Positions 1 through 7,963 of a stretch of 14,753 nucleotides of DNA are shown one piece after another. The stretch comes from CAYMDD01 sp964409675 (GTDB taxonomy: Bacteria; Pseudomonadota; Alphaproteobacteria; Rickettsiales; SXRF01): contig CAYPEF010000052.1 of NCBI GenBank assembly GCA_964409675.1, positions 1 through 14,753 of the forward strand, read 5' to 3'. A program made the position numbers and the translations under genes. A model generated the notes under the pieces. It did not search any database. It saw only the letters and a program-made list of their open reading frames with translations, and had not been told where the DNA came from. Positions within the stretch are counted from its first letter, which is position 1; the number at the start of each line of letters is the position of its first letter.

Positions 1-532
1 TGGCGGTCTTGCCGGTCTGGCGGTCGCCGATGATCAGTTCGCGCTGGCCGCGGCCAATCGGAATCAGCGCGTCGATGGCTTTAATGCCGGTGCTCATCGG
101 CTCGTGCACGGATTTGCGATAGACGATACCGGGGGCTTTCACTTCCACGCGGGCGCGGGTGACATCGGTCAGCGGACCCTTGCCGTCAATCGGGTTGCCC
201 AGCGCATCCACCACGCGGCCTAGCAGGCCGCGGCCCACCGGCGTATCCATGATGGTGCCGGTGCGCTTGACGATCTCGCCTTCGCGCACGGCGCGGTCGG
301 AGCCGAAATACACGATACCGACATTGTCGGTCTCCAGGTTGAGAGCAAGGCCTTTCATGCCGCCGGCGAACTCCACCATCTCGCCCGCCTGCACGCCGCG
401 CATGCCATACACGGTGGCGATACCGTCGCCCACCGACACGACCTGCCCGGTTTCGGCGATCTCGGCTTCCGGCTGGAAACCGCTGATCTGGGTTTTGAGG
501 ATGGAGGAAATTTCCGACGGGCGGATATCCAT
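1..532 (-). CDS. atpA: F1 ATP synthase alpha subunit AtpA (partial, N-terminal part)
   Basis: This encodes the first 177 residues of the F1 ATP synthase alpha subunit, the non-catalytic nucleotide-binding subunit that alternates with beta in the membrane-associated F1 head. The reverse strand reads from ATG at 532 as MDIRPSEISSILKTQI and so on. It continues through the N-terminal beta-barrel, with DNVGIVYFGSD near residues 69-79 and LGRVVDALGNPIDG near 104-117, to the P-loop GDRQTGKT at about residues 169-176. The window edge falls directly after the P-loop, so the nucleotide-binding core and the C-terminal bundle are missing only because of the cut. An AGGAG lies 10 bases upstream of the ATG (543-547 on the plus strand). 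It follows atpH by 34 bases, so the two are almost certainly one operon. Identity is secure. Confidence 0.97.
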   Translation of the reverse strand, partial: MDIRPSEISSILKTQISGFQPEAEIAETGQVVSVGDGIATVYGMRGVQAGEMVEFAGGMKGLALNLETDNVGIVYFGSDRAVREGEIVKRTGTIMDTPVGRGLLGRVVDALGNPIDGKGPLTDVTRARVEVKAPGIVYRKSVHEPMSTGIKAIDALIPIGRGQRELIIGDRQTGKTA

Positions 533-566
533 GATAGTCTAGCTCCTAGAGGTTATTAATCACTGC

Positions 567-1136
567 CTAGGCATGCGCCGGCAGCGAGGTTGCTTTAAGC
601 TGCGCGTTCAGCCTGTCCAGCTGCCCGGCAACGGAATAATCGATGCGCACGTCGCCCACGCGGATCACCACGCCGCCGATCAGGCCCGGCTCCACGCGGG
701 ATGCCACCAGCGCCTTCTTGCCATACAGCTTGCCGATTACATTAGCAAGCGCGGTGGAATCGGCGTCGGAGAGCGGCTTGGCGGAATCCACCTCCACGCT
801 CAGCTCGCCCCTTCTGTCGGCCAGCAGGCGGAAGAACGCGTTGGCCACGTCCGCCAGCAGGCTCAGGCGATTGTTCTGCGCCAGCCGCGCAATGAACTGG
901 CGGGTGAGGGGGTGCGCCTTGCCTTTTTCCAGCAATACCTGCAGCGCCTTGGCCTTGGCTTCGCGCGAGAGCAGGGGGGTGCTTAGGAAATCGGCGACAT
1001 TTTTATCGCTCTCCGCCGCGTCCGCCAGTACGCGCAGATCTTTTTCCACGGCATTTTCCGCCTTTTGCTCAATACTTAAGGCAAAAAGCGCATCGGCATA
1101 GCGTTTGGCGATGGTGAAATGATCGGCGCTGGCCAT
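567..1136 (-). CDS. atpH: F1 ATP synthase delta subunit AtpH
   Basis: The product is the delta subunit (OSCP type) of F1, which ties the top of the alpha3beta3 head to the peripheral stalk b subunits. I chose the ATG at 1136, giving 189 residues that begin MASADHFTIAKRYADALFAL. The family normally opens with an A-x-x-YAxALF helix very near its N-terminus, and the usual length is about 175-190. The open frame continues upstream to an ATG at 1208, but those 24 extra residues do not resemble the family. The C-terminal part carries PGLIGGVVIRVGD and DYSVAGQLDRL, typical of the delta C-terminal region. No strong ribosome binding site precedes 1136. It is the first gene of the atpHA cluster, consistent with the alphaproteobacterial pattern in which F1 genes are separate from F0 genes. 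It is divergent from leuS. Confidence 0.93.
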   Translation of the reverse strand: MASADHFTIAKRYADALFALSIEQKAENAVEKDLRVLADAAESDKNVADFLSTPLLSREAKAKALQVLLEKGKAHPLTRQFIARLAQNNRLSLLADVANAFFRLLADRRGELSVEVDSAKPLSDADSTALANVIGKLYGKKALVASRVEPGLIGGVVIRVGDVRIDYSVAGQLDRLNAQLKATSLPAHA

Positions 1137-1337
1137 TTGTATCAGGGTCTTTCCGGCAGGTTTACTGGTAAATTGGCCGCAACCTAGCAAAAAAACCGTG
1201 TATGGCAATAGTAAAATACACAGTTCTGCGGAAAGTAATCATTACGGATAATTAAATTTATACTTATAGCATAGCTGGCGTGAGTTCGTGGCTTGTATAT
1301 CCTAAGTTGTATCGCTGTTATTTTCCGGGTTTGCCCC

Positions 1338-1365
1338 TTGTCAGTCGCATAATACTCGCTATTAT
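1338..1365 (+). promoter_or_regulatory. Candidate sigma-70-type promoter for leuS
   Basis: TTGTCA (1338-1343) and TATTAT (1360-1365) are separated by 16 bases. Each hexamer matches the sigma-70 consensus at 5 of 6 positions. Transcription would begin near 1372, leaving a leader of about 25 bases before the leuS ATG at 1398. The site lies in the AT-rich divergent region between atpH and leuS. This is a motif match only. No equally good promoter was found for atpH on the opposite strand. Confidence 0.5.
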
Positions 1366-1397
1366 GCCTATCCCCTGTAAAATCAATAGAGTGTCCA

Positions 1398-3959
1398 ATG
1401 AACGCGCCCGCTATCCCTCGCTATAACGTCAAGGAAACCGAAGCCAAATGGCAAGCAAGCTGGGAGCGGGAAGGGGCATTCAAGGCCGAATTGCAGGCTT
1501 CCGCGCCGAAATATTACGTGCTGGAGATGTTCCCGTACCCCTCTGGCCATATCCATATGGGCCATGTGCGCAACTATACGCTGGGCGACGTGATGGCCCG
1601 TTTTAAGCGTTCGCAGGGCTTCAACGTGCTGCAGCCCATGGGCTGGGACGCCTTCGGCCTGCCTGCCGAAAACGCTGCCATCGAGCGCAACACCCACCCG
1701 GCCACGTGGACATACGCCAATATCGACGCTATGCGCGCGCAGCTGAAGACCATCGGCCTGTCCTACGACTGGTCGCGCGAGATTGCCACCTGCAGCCCGG
1801 ATTACTACAAGTTCGAGCAGTATTTCTTTCTGCAGTTCTTAAAACACGGCATCGCCTACCGCAAGGAAGCCTATGTCAACTGGGACCCCGTGGATAACAC
1901 CGTGCTCGCCAACGAGCAGGTAATCGACGGGCGCGGCTGGCGTTCGGGCGCGCCGGTGGAGCGCCGCAAGCTCTCGCAATGGTTCCTCAAAATCTCCGAT
2001 TATGCTGAGGAATTGCTCACCGCGCTGGATGGCTTGAAAGACTGGCCGGAGAAGGTGCGCCTGATGCAGGAGCGCTGGATCGGCAAGTCGTACGGGGCGA
2101 CGCTGAAGCTGGAGATAACCGGCGGGCAGGGGGGGGAGGTACTTGATATTTATACCACCCGCCCCGATACGATTTTCGGCATGTCCTTCTGCGCTATTTC
2201 CCCTAACCACCCGCTGGCGGCGCGATTGGCAGAAAACAATCCCGCCATGGCCGCTTTTATCGAGGAGTGCAATCGCCTCGGCACCAGTGAGGAATCCATT
2301 GAGAAAGCCGAAAAAAAGGGCCTGGATACGGGACTCCGCATCCGCCACCCGCTGGAAGACCGCGAAGTGCCGCTCTATGTCGCCAATTTCGTGCTGATGG
2401 ATTACGGCACCGGAGCGATTTTCGGCTGCCCGGCCCATGACCAGCGCGACTTTGAATTCGCCACCAAATACAACCTGCCGATTCTCCCCGTGGTCGGTCC
2501 AGACGGGCAGGCCCAGCCGCTGACGGAGTCCTATACCGGCCCCGGGATCCTGATCAACTCACAGTTTCTCAACGGCTTAGGCGTGGAAGAAGCCAAGAAG
2601 CGAGCCATCGCCGCGCTGGAAGCCAAGGGGCAGGGGGCGGCTAAAATCAATTACCGCCTGCGCGACTGGGGCGTTTCCCGTCAGCGCTACTGGGGCTGCC
2701 CGATCCCGATCATTTACTGCGATTCCTGCGGCGCGGTGCCGGTGCCCGAAAAGGACCTGCCGGTCAAGCTGCCGGAGGACGTTACCTTCGACAAACCCGG
2801 CAACCCGCTGGACCACCATCGCACCTGGAAACACGTCAATTGCCCCGCTTGCGGCAAAGCAGCACGGCGCGAAACCGACACGTTTGACACGTTCTTTGAA
2901 TCCTCCTGGTATTTTGGCCGCTACACTGCGCCCCACGCCCCCACGGCCTTCGACCAGCAGGCGCTGGCCTATTGGATGCCGGTGGATTGCTATATCGGCG
3001 GCATCGAACATGCCGTGCTGCATTTGCTCTATTCCCGCTTCTTCACCCGCGCCCTGAAAACCTGCGGTCTGATGCCTTGCGAGGAGCCGTTCAAGCGGCT
3101 GGAAACGCAAGGCATGATCTGCCACGAAACCTATAAATCCCCTGAGGGCAAATGGCTCACGCCGGATGAAATCGTCAAAGCCTCCGACGGCACCGCCAAA
3201 ATGCAAGCATCCGGCGCAAGCGTCACCGTAGGCCGCGTGGAAAAAATGAGCAAATCCAAGCGTAACACCATCGATCCCACCCATATCATCACCTCCTATG
3301 GGGCCGATGCCGCCCGCCTGTTCATGCTCTCCGACTCCCCGCCCGAGCGCGATCTGGAATGGACCGACGCCGGCATCGAAGGCGCCTGGCGCTACATCAA
3401 CCGCCTGTGGAAGCTGATGCAGCCCCACCGAAGCCTGTTTGAAGGGGCAGGGGAGGCCGCCGACATCACCGGCGACCTGCTGAAAACCCGCCAGCTCCTC
3501 CACCGCACCATCGCAGCCGTGACGCAGGATATCGAAGCCTTCCATTTCAACAAAGCCGTCGCACGCATCCGCGAGCTGACCAACGCGCTGGAGGAAGTCA
3601 GCCCTGACAACCAAGCCGCCCGCGCGCTCTTGTGCGAAGCTTTCCCGGTGGTGCTGGCGTTGATCCAGCCCTTCATGCCCCATATTGCCGCCGAGCTGGC
3701 TGAGCAGCTGGACATACCTCAATGCCTCTCCACTTGGCCGAAGGCCGACCCAGCGCTGACAGCGCAGGAAACCGTGACTGTCGCGGTGCAGATCAGCGGC
3801 AAGATGAAAGGCACCATCGAGCTTCCCAAGGATGCGCCCAACGACGCCGCCGAAGCAGCCGCCCGCGCCCTCCCTGCGGCAGCGGATGCCATCAGCGGTA
3901 AGGAAATCATCCGCGTCGTGGTGGTGCCGAACCGGATTGTCAATATCGTGGTGAAGTAG
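1398..3959 (+). CDS. leuS: Leucyl-tRNA synthetase LeuS
   Basis: This class I cytoplasmic aminoacyl-tRNA synthetase charges tRNA-Leu with leucine. The 853-residue product is close to the roughly 860 residues of the E. coli enzyme. The HIGH-type motif is HMGH at 53-56, inside FPYPSGHIHMGHVRNY, and the KMSKS loop is at 616-620. The CP1 editing domain is present, with the threonine-rich TTRPDTIFG at 253-261 and the conserved HDQRD at 347-351, so post-transfer editing of mischarged tRNA is expected. A zinc-binding insert has two Cys pairs, CDSC at 441-444 and CPAC at 482-485. The anticodon-binding and C-terminal domains follow, ending NIVVK. A run of eight G at 2129-2136 lies in frame within the editing domain. 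The ATG follows only a weak ribosome binding site. lptE starts 57 bases downstream, probably in the same transcript. Confidence 0.98.
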   Translation: MNAPAIPRYNVKETEAKWQASWEREGAFKAELQASAPKYYVLEMFPYPSGHIHMGHVRNYTLGDVMARFKRSQGFNVLQPMGWDAFGLPAENAAIERNTHPATWTYANIDAMRAQLKTIGLSYDWSREIATCSPDYYKFEQYFFLQFLKHGIAYRKEAYVNWDPVDNTVLANEQVIDGRGWRSGAPVERRKLSQWFLKISDYAEELLTALDGLKDWPEKVRLMQERWIGKSYGATLKLEITGGQGGEVLDIYTTRPDTIFGMSFCAISPNHPLAARLAENNPAMAAFIEECNRLGTSEESIEKAEKKGLDTGLRIRHPLEDREVPLYVANFVLMDYGTGAIFGCPAHDQRDFEFATKYNLPILPVVGPDGQAQPLTESYTGPGILINSQFLNGLGVEEAKKRAIAALEAKGQGAAKINYRLRDWGVSRQRYWGCPIPIIYCDSCGAVPVPEKDLPVKLPEDVTFDKPGNPLDHHRTWKHVNCPACGKAARRETDTFDTFFESSWYFGRYTAPHAPTAFDQQALAYWMPVDCYIGGIEHAVLHLLYSRFFTRALKTCGLMPCEEPFKRLETQGMICHETYKSPEGKWLTPDEIVKASDGTAKMQASGASVTVGRVEKMSKSKRNTIDPTHIITSYGADAARLFMLSDSPPERDLEWTDAGIEGAWRYINRLWKLMQPHRSLFEGAGEAADITGDLLKTRQLLHRTIAAVTQDIEAFHFNKAVARIRELTNALEEVSPDNQAARALLCEAFPVVLALIQPFMPHIAAELAEQLDIPQCLSTWPKADPALTAQETVTVAVQISGKMKGTIELPKDAPNDAAEAAARALPAAADAISGKEIIRVVVVPNRIVNIVVK

Positions 3960-4016
3960 CTTTATCGTCAGTGGAAACCATTTGTCCGTCTGCCGACTCT
4001 GGTATATGAATACGCC

Positions 4017-4565
4017 ATGCGGTGCCATCTACCCCTCCTGTTATTGACCTCCCTGACGTTGACTGCGCTCACCGGCTGCGGATTTGAGCCGCTGGCGGCT
4101 GCACACCGCGGCAGTGCTTCGCCCTCTTCACAGGAGCTGGCCTCGGTGGCGGTGGACCCGGTGCCAGGCCGTGTCGGGCAGGTGTTTCGCAACAGGCTGG
4201 AAGATAATCTCAATCCCAATGCATCCGCCGCGCCCAAGCAATACCGTCTGAGCGTGTCCCTTGCCACTATTTCCACCCCGGGTATTGTCGATACCACCGG
4301 CGCAATCCTGCGTTATACGCTGCGCATGGACTCTCACTATACGCTTATCCGCAACAGTGACGGTAAAATCATCCATACCGGCGATATCCGCCGCACCGCC
4401 TCCTATAATAACGTCCCCAATGCGTATTTCTCCACCTATGTTTCACAAGAGGATACTACTACGCGCCTTGCCGAAAGCCTGGCTGAAGAATACCGTATGC
4501 GCTTAGCGAGCATCCTGTCCAGCCATAACGCAGGGCAGGAGAATGGACAGGCCGGGCAGCCATGA
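4017..4565 (+). CDS. lptE: LPS-assembly lipoprotein LptE
   Basis: This is an outer-membrane lipoprotein that plugs the LptD barrel and helps place lipopolysaccharide in the outer leaflet. The 182-residue product has a short N-region (MRCH), a leucine-rich hydrophobic stretch at about 5-17 and a lipobox LTGC at 18-21, so processing and lipidation at Cys21 are expected. GFEPL directly follows the lipid-bearing Cys, like the CGF-x-PL start common in alphaproteobacterial LptE. The mature domain alternates beta-strand-like segments (YRLSVSLATI, LRYTLRMDSHYTLI) and ends in a helix that carries AESLAEEYRMRL. Overall sequence conservation in this family is low, so position between leuS and holA is an important part of the call. 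The stop overlaps the holA start as ATGA, suggesting translational coupling. No clear ribosome binding site precedes the ATG at 4017. Confidence 0.87.
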   Translation: MRCHLPLLLLTSLTLTALTGCGFEPLAAAHRGSASPSSQELASVAVDPVPGRVGQVFRNRLEDNLNPNASAAPKQYRLSVSLATISTPGIVDTTGAILRYTLRMDSHYTLIRNSDGKIIHTGDIRRTASYNNVPNAYFSTYVSQEDTTTRLAESLAEEYRMRLASILSSHNAGQENGQAGQP

Positions 4566-5584
4566 AGCTCTCCGGCGGCAAGGCGGCTGCCGACTTTCTG
4601 GCTGGCCCGGACAAGCCCTTTTCAGCTGCCCTGATTTACGGACCAGACGCCGGCCTGATTCGTGAGCGCACACAGCAGATTATCCATAAACTGGTGCCTG
4701 ATGCCGCCAACCCGTTTTCCTATCAGGAATTATCGGATGAGGACCTGAAATCCGACCCTGCGCGCTTGGCCGATGAATGCGCGAGCCTGAGTCTGACCGG
4801 GGAGCGGCGCGTGGTTTACATGCGCAATGCCGCCGACCGTCATACAAAGCTGATTGAAGCCTGCCTGCCCTCGCTAGGGCCCCAATGCTACCTGTTGGCC
4901 ACGGCAGAGGAGCTGGGGCCGCGCTCCAGCCTGCGCCTCCTGTTCGAGCAGCAGAAGCAACTGGCGGCCTTGCCATGCTATCACGACGAGGGGGCCGACC
5001 TGCACACGCTGATTCAGGCGCACTTACAGCGTCATCGCTTGGCGGCTGACCGCGATGCTATCAGCTATATCGCCGCCCACGCGGGCAATGACCGGGCGGT
5101 GACGGTGAGCGAGCTGGAAAAATTGGCCCTTTACGCGGCCGACCAGTCAAAAATCACCCTGGAAGATGTTATGCGCCTGATGAATGACAACAGCCAGAAC
5201 GATATTGACGACGTTGCCAGCGCGGTGGCGGACCGTAATGCCGTAATCGTTACGCAAAAGCTTAGCATTTTGCTGCGCGACGGCACGCAGCCGATTGCCA
5301 TCCTGCGCATGGCACAGAAATATTTCCAGCGCCTGTACCAGCTGGCAGTCTCCATGGAAAACGGAAAAACACTCGATCAGGCAGTGGCGGAGCTGCGCCC
5401 GCCGGTGTTTTTCCGTCAGCAGCCGGTGCTGAAGCAGCAGGCGCGTTTCTGGAACCGCGCCCGGGCGGCGCGCGCGCTCCAGGTGCTGGGGGAGGCGGAG
5501 CTTGCCTGCAAATCCGGCGGCATCGCGCCCGGTCTGATCTGCAGCCAGGCGCTCACGCGCATCAGCTCAAAAGCCTCCGCCTAG
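4562..5584 (+). CDS. holA: DNA polymerase III delta subunit HolA
   Basis: The product is the delta subunit of the DNA polymerase III clamp loader, which opens the beta sliding clamp. At 340 residues it is the normal family length. The N-terminal AAA+-like module opens with FSAALIYGPDAGLIRERTQQI at about 20-40, where the delta family keeps a degenerate P-loop and does not hydrolyse ATP. Further recognisable blocks are SLTGERRVVYMRNA near 77-90, the lid-like AGNDRAVTVSELEKLALYA region, and NSQNDIDDVASAVADRN, typical of the helical domain that precedes the collar. The start overlaps the lptE stop as ATGA. The 3' end overlaps the convergent parB gene by 18 bases (5567-5584). The function is cytoplasmic and essential in most bacteria. 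Confidence 0.94.
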   Translation: MKLSGGKAAADFLAGPDKPFSAALIYGPDAGLIRERTQQIIHKLVPDAANPFSYQELSDEDLKSDPARLADECASLSLTGERRVVYMRNAADRHTKLIEACLPSLGPQCYLLATAEELGPRSSLRLLFEQQKQLAALPCYHDEGADLHTLIQAHLQRHRLAADRDAISYIAAHAGNDRAVTVSELEKLALYAADQSKITLEDVMRLMNDNSQNDIDDVASAVADRNAVIVTQKLSILLRDGTQPIAILRMAQKYFQRLYQLAVSMENGKTLDQAVAELRPPVFFRQQPVLKQQARFWNRARAARALQVLGEAELACKSGGIAPGLICSQALTRISSKASA

Positions 5585-6490
5585 GCGGCGCAGAATATCG
5601 TCCAGCTGCGCCAGGCTTTCGTAGGCAATGGTCATTTCTCCCTGCTGGCCGCGGTCATTAATGCAAACGCGCATGCCAAGATTGTCGCTTAGCGATTCTT
5701 CCAGCGCGAGAATATCCGCATCCTTGGGCGCGGTAGGCGCGGCCGGGCGCGATGCAGACATACGGCCTTCCGCCCCGCCCCGGGGACGCTGTTGCCGCGG
5801 CTGTCCCTGTTCTTCCCGCGCCAGCGTTTCCACTTGCCGCACATTAAGGCCGCGCGATACAGCCGTGCGGGCCAGCGTAATCGGGTCCTGCGCGGTCAGC
5901 AGCGCGCGCGCGTGCCCCATGCTGAGGTCACCTTTTTCCAGCATTTCCTTGATCTCCGGCGGCAGCGTCAGCAGGCGCAGCAAATTGCTGACATGGCTGC
6001 GGCTCTTGCCCACCGTTTCTGCCAGCGTTTCCTGGGTGTAGTTGAATTCTTCCAGCAGGCGCTGATAGCCCAGCGCTTCTTCCAGCGGCGTTAAATCCTG
6101 TCGCTGGATGTTTTCGATCAGTGCCAGCTCCAGCGCCTGCACGTCGGAGATATCGCGCACGATCACCGGCACCCGGCTTAATCCCGCCATCTGCGCCGCG
6201 CGCCACCGGCGCTCGCCGGCGATGATTTCGTATTTCCCCGGCAATACCTGCGAAGCGCGCACGACAATCGGCTGCATGATACCGTTTTTCTCAATCGAGG
6301 CTGCCAGCTCATGCAGATGCTCCTCATTGAAATGCGTACGTGGCTGGAATTTACCGGGCATCAGCGCCATGATTTCCAGCTCGCTGCTGGGGCTGGAAGG
6401 GGCGCTTTCGGTCAGCGCGGTGGCGACGTAATTATCAGAGATGAGGGCCGAAAGGCCTTTGCCGAGTCCGCGTTGCTGTACTTTGACCAT
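5567..6490 (-). CDS. parB: Chromosome partitioning protein ParB
   Basis: ParB is a CTP-dependent DNA clamp that loads at parS, spreads along the origin region and stimulates ParA ATPase. The 307-residue protein shows the full domain order. The N-terminal LGKGLSALI (9-17) is the usual ParA-contacting motif. The ParB/Srx CTP-binding domain has GERRWRA (92-98) and ENIQRQDL (126-133). The helix-turn-helix region lies near 152-174 (TQETLAETVGKSRSHVSNLL). A polar Pro/Arg/Gln-rich linker runs from about 228 to 257, and the C-terminal dimerisation domain from 258 to 307. The start is supported by AAGGAA five bases upstream (6496-6501 on the plus strand). It lies 37 bases after parA and is the last gene of the mnmE-mnmG-rsmG-parA-parB cluster. 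It converges on holA with an 18-base overlap. Two parS-type sites lie upstream within the same cluster. Confidence 0.97.
   Translation of the reverse strand: MVKVQQRGLGKGLSALISDNYVATALTESAPSSPSSELEIMALMPGKFQPRTHFNEEHLHELAASIEKNGIMQPIVVRASQVLPGKYEIIAGERRWRAAQMAGLSRVPVIVRDISDVQALELALIENIQRQDLTPLEEALGYQRLLEEFNYTQETLAETVGKSRSHVSNLLRLLTLPPEIKEMLEKGDLSMGHARALLTAQDPITLARTAVSRGLNVRQVETLAREEQGQPRQQRPRGGAEGRMSASRPAAPTAPKDADILALEESLSDNLGMRVCINDRGQQGEMTIAYESLAQLDDILRRLGGGF
5577..5588. repeat. Perfect 12-bp palindrome in the holA/parB overlap
   Basis: CCGCCTAGGCGG is its own reverse complement and spans the holA stop codon (5582-5584) as well as the last sense codons of parB. On the minus strand it is followed by AGGCTTTT, a terminator-like arrangement with only four T and no real loop. 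The plus strand has no T-run. It could be a weak transcription or supercoiling element, or a by-product of two overlapping coding constraints. Confidence 0.5.
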
Positions 6491-6527
6491 AGGGGTTCCT
6501 TCCGTATGCGTGGGTGGTAGGGGATGT

Positions 6528-7355
6528 TCAGGCAGCTGAAAGTTCAGCTTTACGGGCCTTTTCGCGCTTCAGCACTTCGCTGGCCAGCTTGAAGTAGGCG
6601 CGCGATCCGGCGCAGTGCATATCGTAAATGATGGCGGGCTTGCCGTGCGACGGCGCTTCCGACATACGCACGTTGCGCGGGATAACAGTATTATACACCC
6701 GGTCACCAAAATATTCCCGCACCTCGTCTTCGATCTGCTCGGTGAATTTATTTCTGCGATCATACATGGTAAGCACAATACCCTGGATGCTGAGCTGGGG
6801 GTTCAGCCGGGTGCGCACCAGCTCTATTGTCTTTAGCAAATGGCTGAGCCCTTCCAGGGCGAAGAATTCGCATTGAAGTGGAATCAGCACTGTTTCTGCG
6901 GCCGCCAGCGCATTGATGGTAAGCAAACCCAGTGAAGGCGGGCAGTCGATCAGTATGTAGTCGTAATGACGCGAGAGGGCGCGCAGGGCGTTGCGCAGGC
7001 GGTATTCGCGTTCTCTGATATTCACCAGTTCTATTTCGGCTCCGGAAAGATCCATGGTGGCGGTGATGATACTGAGGCGAGGGATAGAGGTTTTCTGGAT
7101 GGCATCCTCGATATGCGTATCGTTGATGATCAGGTCATACACAGTGGTGCTGCGGTCGGTTTGCTCAATGCCAAGGCCCGTGCTTGCATTGCCTTGGGGG
7201 TCGAAATCGATCAGCAGCACTTTTTTCTGAACGGCGGCAAGGGCAGTGGCGAGATTCACCGATGTAGTAGTTTTCCCCACACCTCCCTTCTGATTCACGA
7301 CAGCGATGATGCGTGTCTTGGTCTCCATGGGCTGGGAAGTAGAGGATTGCGTCAT
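6528..7355 (-). CDS. parA: Chromosome partitioning ATPase ParA (Soj type)
   Basis: ParA is a Walker-type ATPase that binds DNA non-specifically as an ATP dimer and draws the ParB-parS complex across the cell. In 275 residues it carries the deviant Walker A KGGVGKTT (23-30) with its signature lysine, the switch region DFDPQGNAS (50-58), the Walker B-like DCPPSLG (137-143), and the conserved C-terminal block IPRNVRMSEAPSHGKP (225-240). The start at 7355 was chosen because its ATG overlaps the rsmG stop as ATGA, a normal coupling arrangement. A second in-frame ATG at 7328 (MET-KTRI) would remove only a nine-residue Ser/Thr-rich tail and cannot be excluded. parB follows after 37 bases. It is the chromosomal type, with no N-terminal DNA-binding domain as in plasmid type Ia ParA. 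Confidence 0.97.
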   Translation of the reverse strand: MTQSSTSQPMETKTRIIAVVNQKGGVGKTTTSVNLATALAAVQKKVLLIDFDPQGNASTGLGIEQTDRSTTVYDLIINDTHIEDAIQKTSIPRLSIITATMDLSGAEIELVNIREREYRLRNALRALSRHYDYILIDCPPSLGLLTINALAAAETVLIPLQCEFFALEGLSHLLKTIELVRTRLNPQLSIQGIVLTMYDRRNKFTEQIEDEVREYFGDRVYNTVIPRNVRMSEAPSHGKPAIIYDMHCAGSRAYFKLASEVLKREKARKAELSAA

Positions 7356-7963
7356 AGCTTGCCTACACCGTTGATGGATAGAATGTTTCCCCCCGGGGAG
7401 AAGGGATGGGGAAGGATTTTATAATGGAAATGCCAGTGTCGTTGCGCTTCTTCAATCTCATTCTGGACCTGCTTACCTTTCATGAAAAGACCAGTCACAT
7501 GAGGAGACCAAAGATGCGTGGAAAGTGATAGCAGTCTTTCCGTAGATGCGCAAGCTCTGGCCGTAATCAGATCGCATTTTAGTGACGTGTCTTCGATACG
7601 TTGCGTATGGACTGCTCCATGTGCGTTCGTAATACGTAACGCCTCTTTCAGAAAAGATGCTTTACGTTGATCGCTCTCAATTAAGTGAATACTGTGCGGT
7701 GTGCAGATAGATAATATAATACCGGGAAATCCACCGCCACTGCCAAGGTCAATGATCGTGCATGGCTCTTGAGGGAGATATGGTAATAGCCCAAGTGAAT
7801 CTATGATGTGGCGGTTCCATAAATTGTCTGTAGAAGCCACCAGATTGATATGCGATTGCCATTTAGAGAGTAGTTCAACATACTGCGTTAAACGTGATAG
7901 CGTTTCACGTGAAACGCCAATGTCGTTAAATATGCGTTCAGCTTCAGGCGGCGGTGGATTCAT
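7352..7963 (-). CDS. rsmG: 16S rRNA m7G527 methyltransferase RsmG (GidB)
   Basis: This SAM-dependent methyltransferase makes m7G527 in 16S rRNA (E. coli numbering). Loss of it is known to give low-level streptomycin resistance. The 203-residue protein has the GidB hallmarks RHIIDS (51-56), the SAM-binding IDLGSGGGFPG (71-81) and the acidic ribose-contact strand IESDQRKASFL (95-105). The ATG at 7963 lies inside the end of mnmG (20-base overlap), and the stop overlaps the parA start as ATGA. Residues 16-21 (GVSRET) are encoded by a perfect 16-bp parS palindrome, so this stretch carries both protein and segregation information. The gene is visibly more AT-rich than leuS or atpA. No clear ribosome binding site is present, consistent with coupling to mnmG translation. 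Confidence 0.96.
   Translation of the reverse strand: MNPPPPEAERIFNDIGVSRETLSRLTQYVELLSKWQSHINLVASTDNLWNRHIIDSLGLLPYLPQEPCTIIDLGSGGGFPGIILSICTPHSIHLIESDQRKASFLKEALRITNAHGAVHTQRIEDTSLKCDLITARACASTERLLSLSTHLWSPHVTGLFMKGKQVQNEIEEAQRHWHFHYKILPHPFSPGGNILSINGVGKL
7901..7916. promoter_or_regulatory. parS: parS site 1 (centromere-like ParB-binding site) inside rsmG
   Basis: CGTTTCACGTGAAACG is a perfect 16-bp palindrome. It matches the widely conserved parS consensus TGTTNCACGTGNAACA at every position except the two outermost bases, which are the least constrained. It lies about 545 bases upstream of the parA start and overlaps rsmG codons 16-21. ParB encoded in the same cluster is the expected ligand. 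Identification rests on the motif and its context. Confidence 0.9.

Noticed and set aside
1137..1208. An upstream ATG for atpH giving 24 extra residues that include a lipobox-like LLGC
   Set aside because: The delta subunit is cytoplasmic, family members begin near the IAKRYADALF helix, and the added residues resemble no known delta N-terminus. The match to a lipobox is taken as chance.
1252..1266. TTAA-N7-CTTA near leuS as a CtrA-binding site
   Set aside because: One base differs from TTAA-N7-TTAA and the stretch is very AT-rich, so the match is expected by chance.
2577..4028. A 483-codon open frame on the minus strand opposite leuS
   Set aside because: It is antisense to the conserved leuS frame, has His/Gly/Ala-rich composition typical of a GC-rich shadow, and shows no recognisable domain.
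4684..4692. TTATCCATA in holA (and TTATCCGCA in lptE) as DnaA boxes marking an origin
   Set aside because: They are isolated single-mismatch boxes inside coding sequence with no cluster and no AT-rich unwinding region, so an origin cannot be supported in this window.
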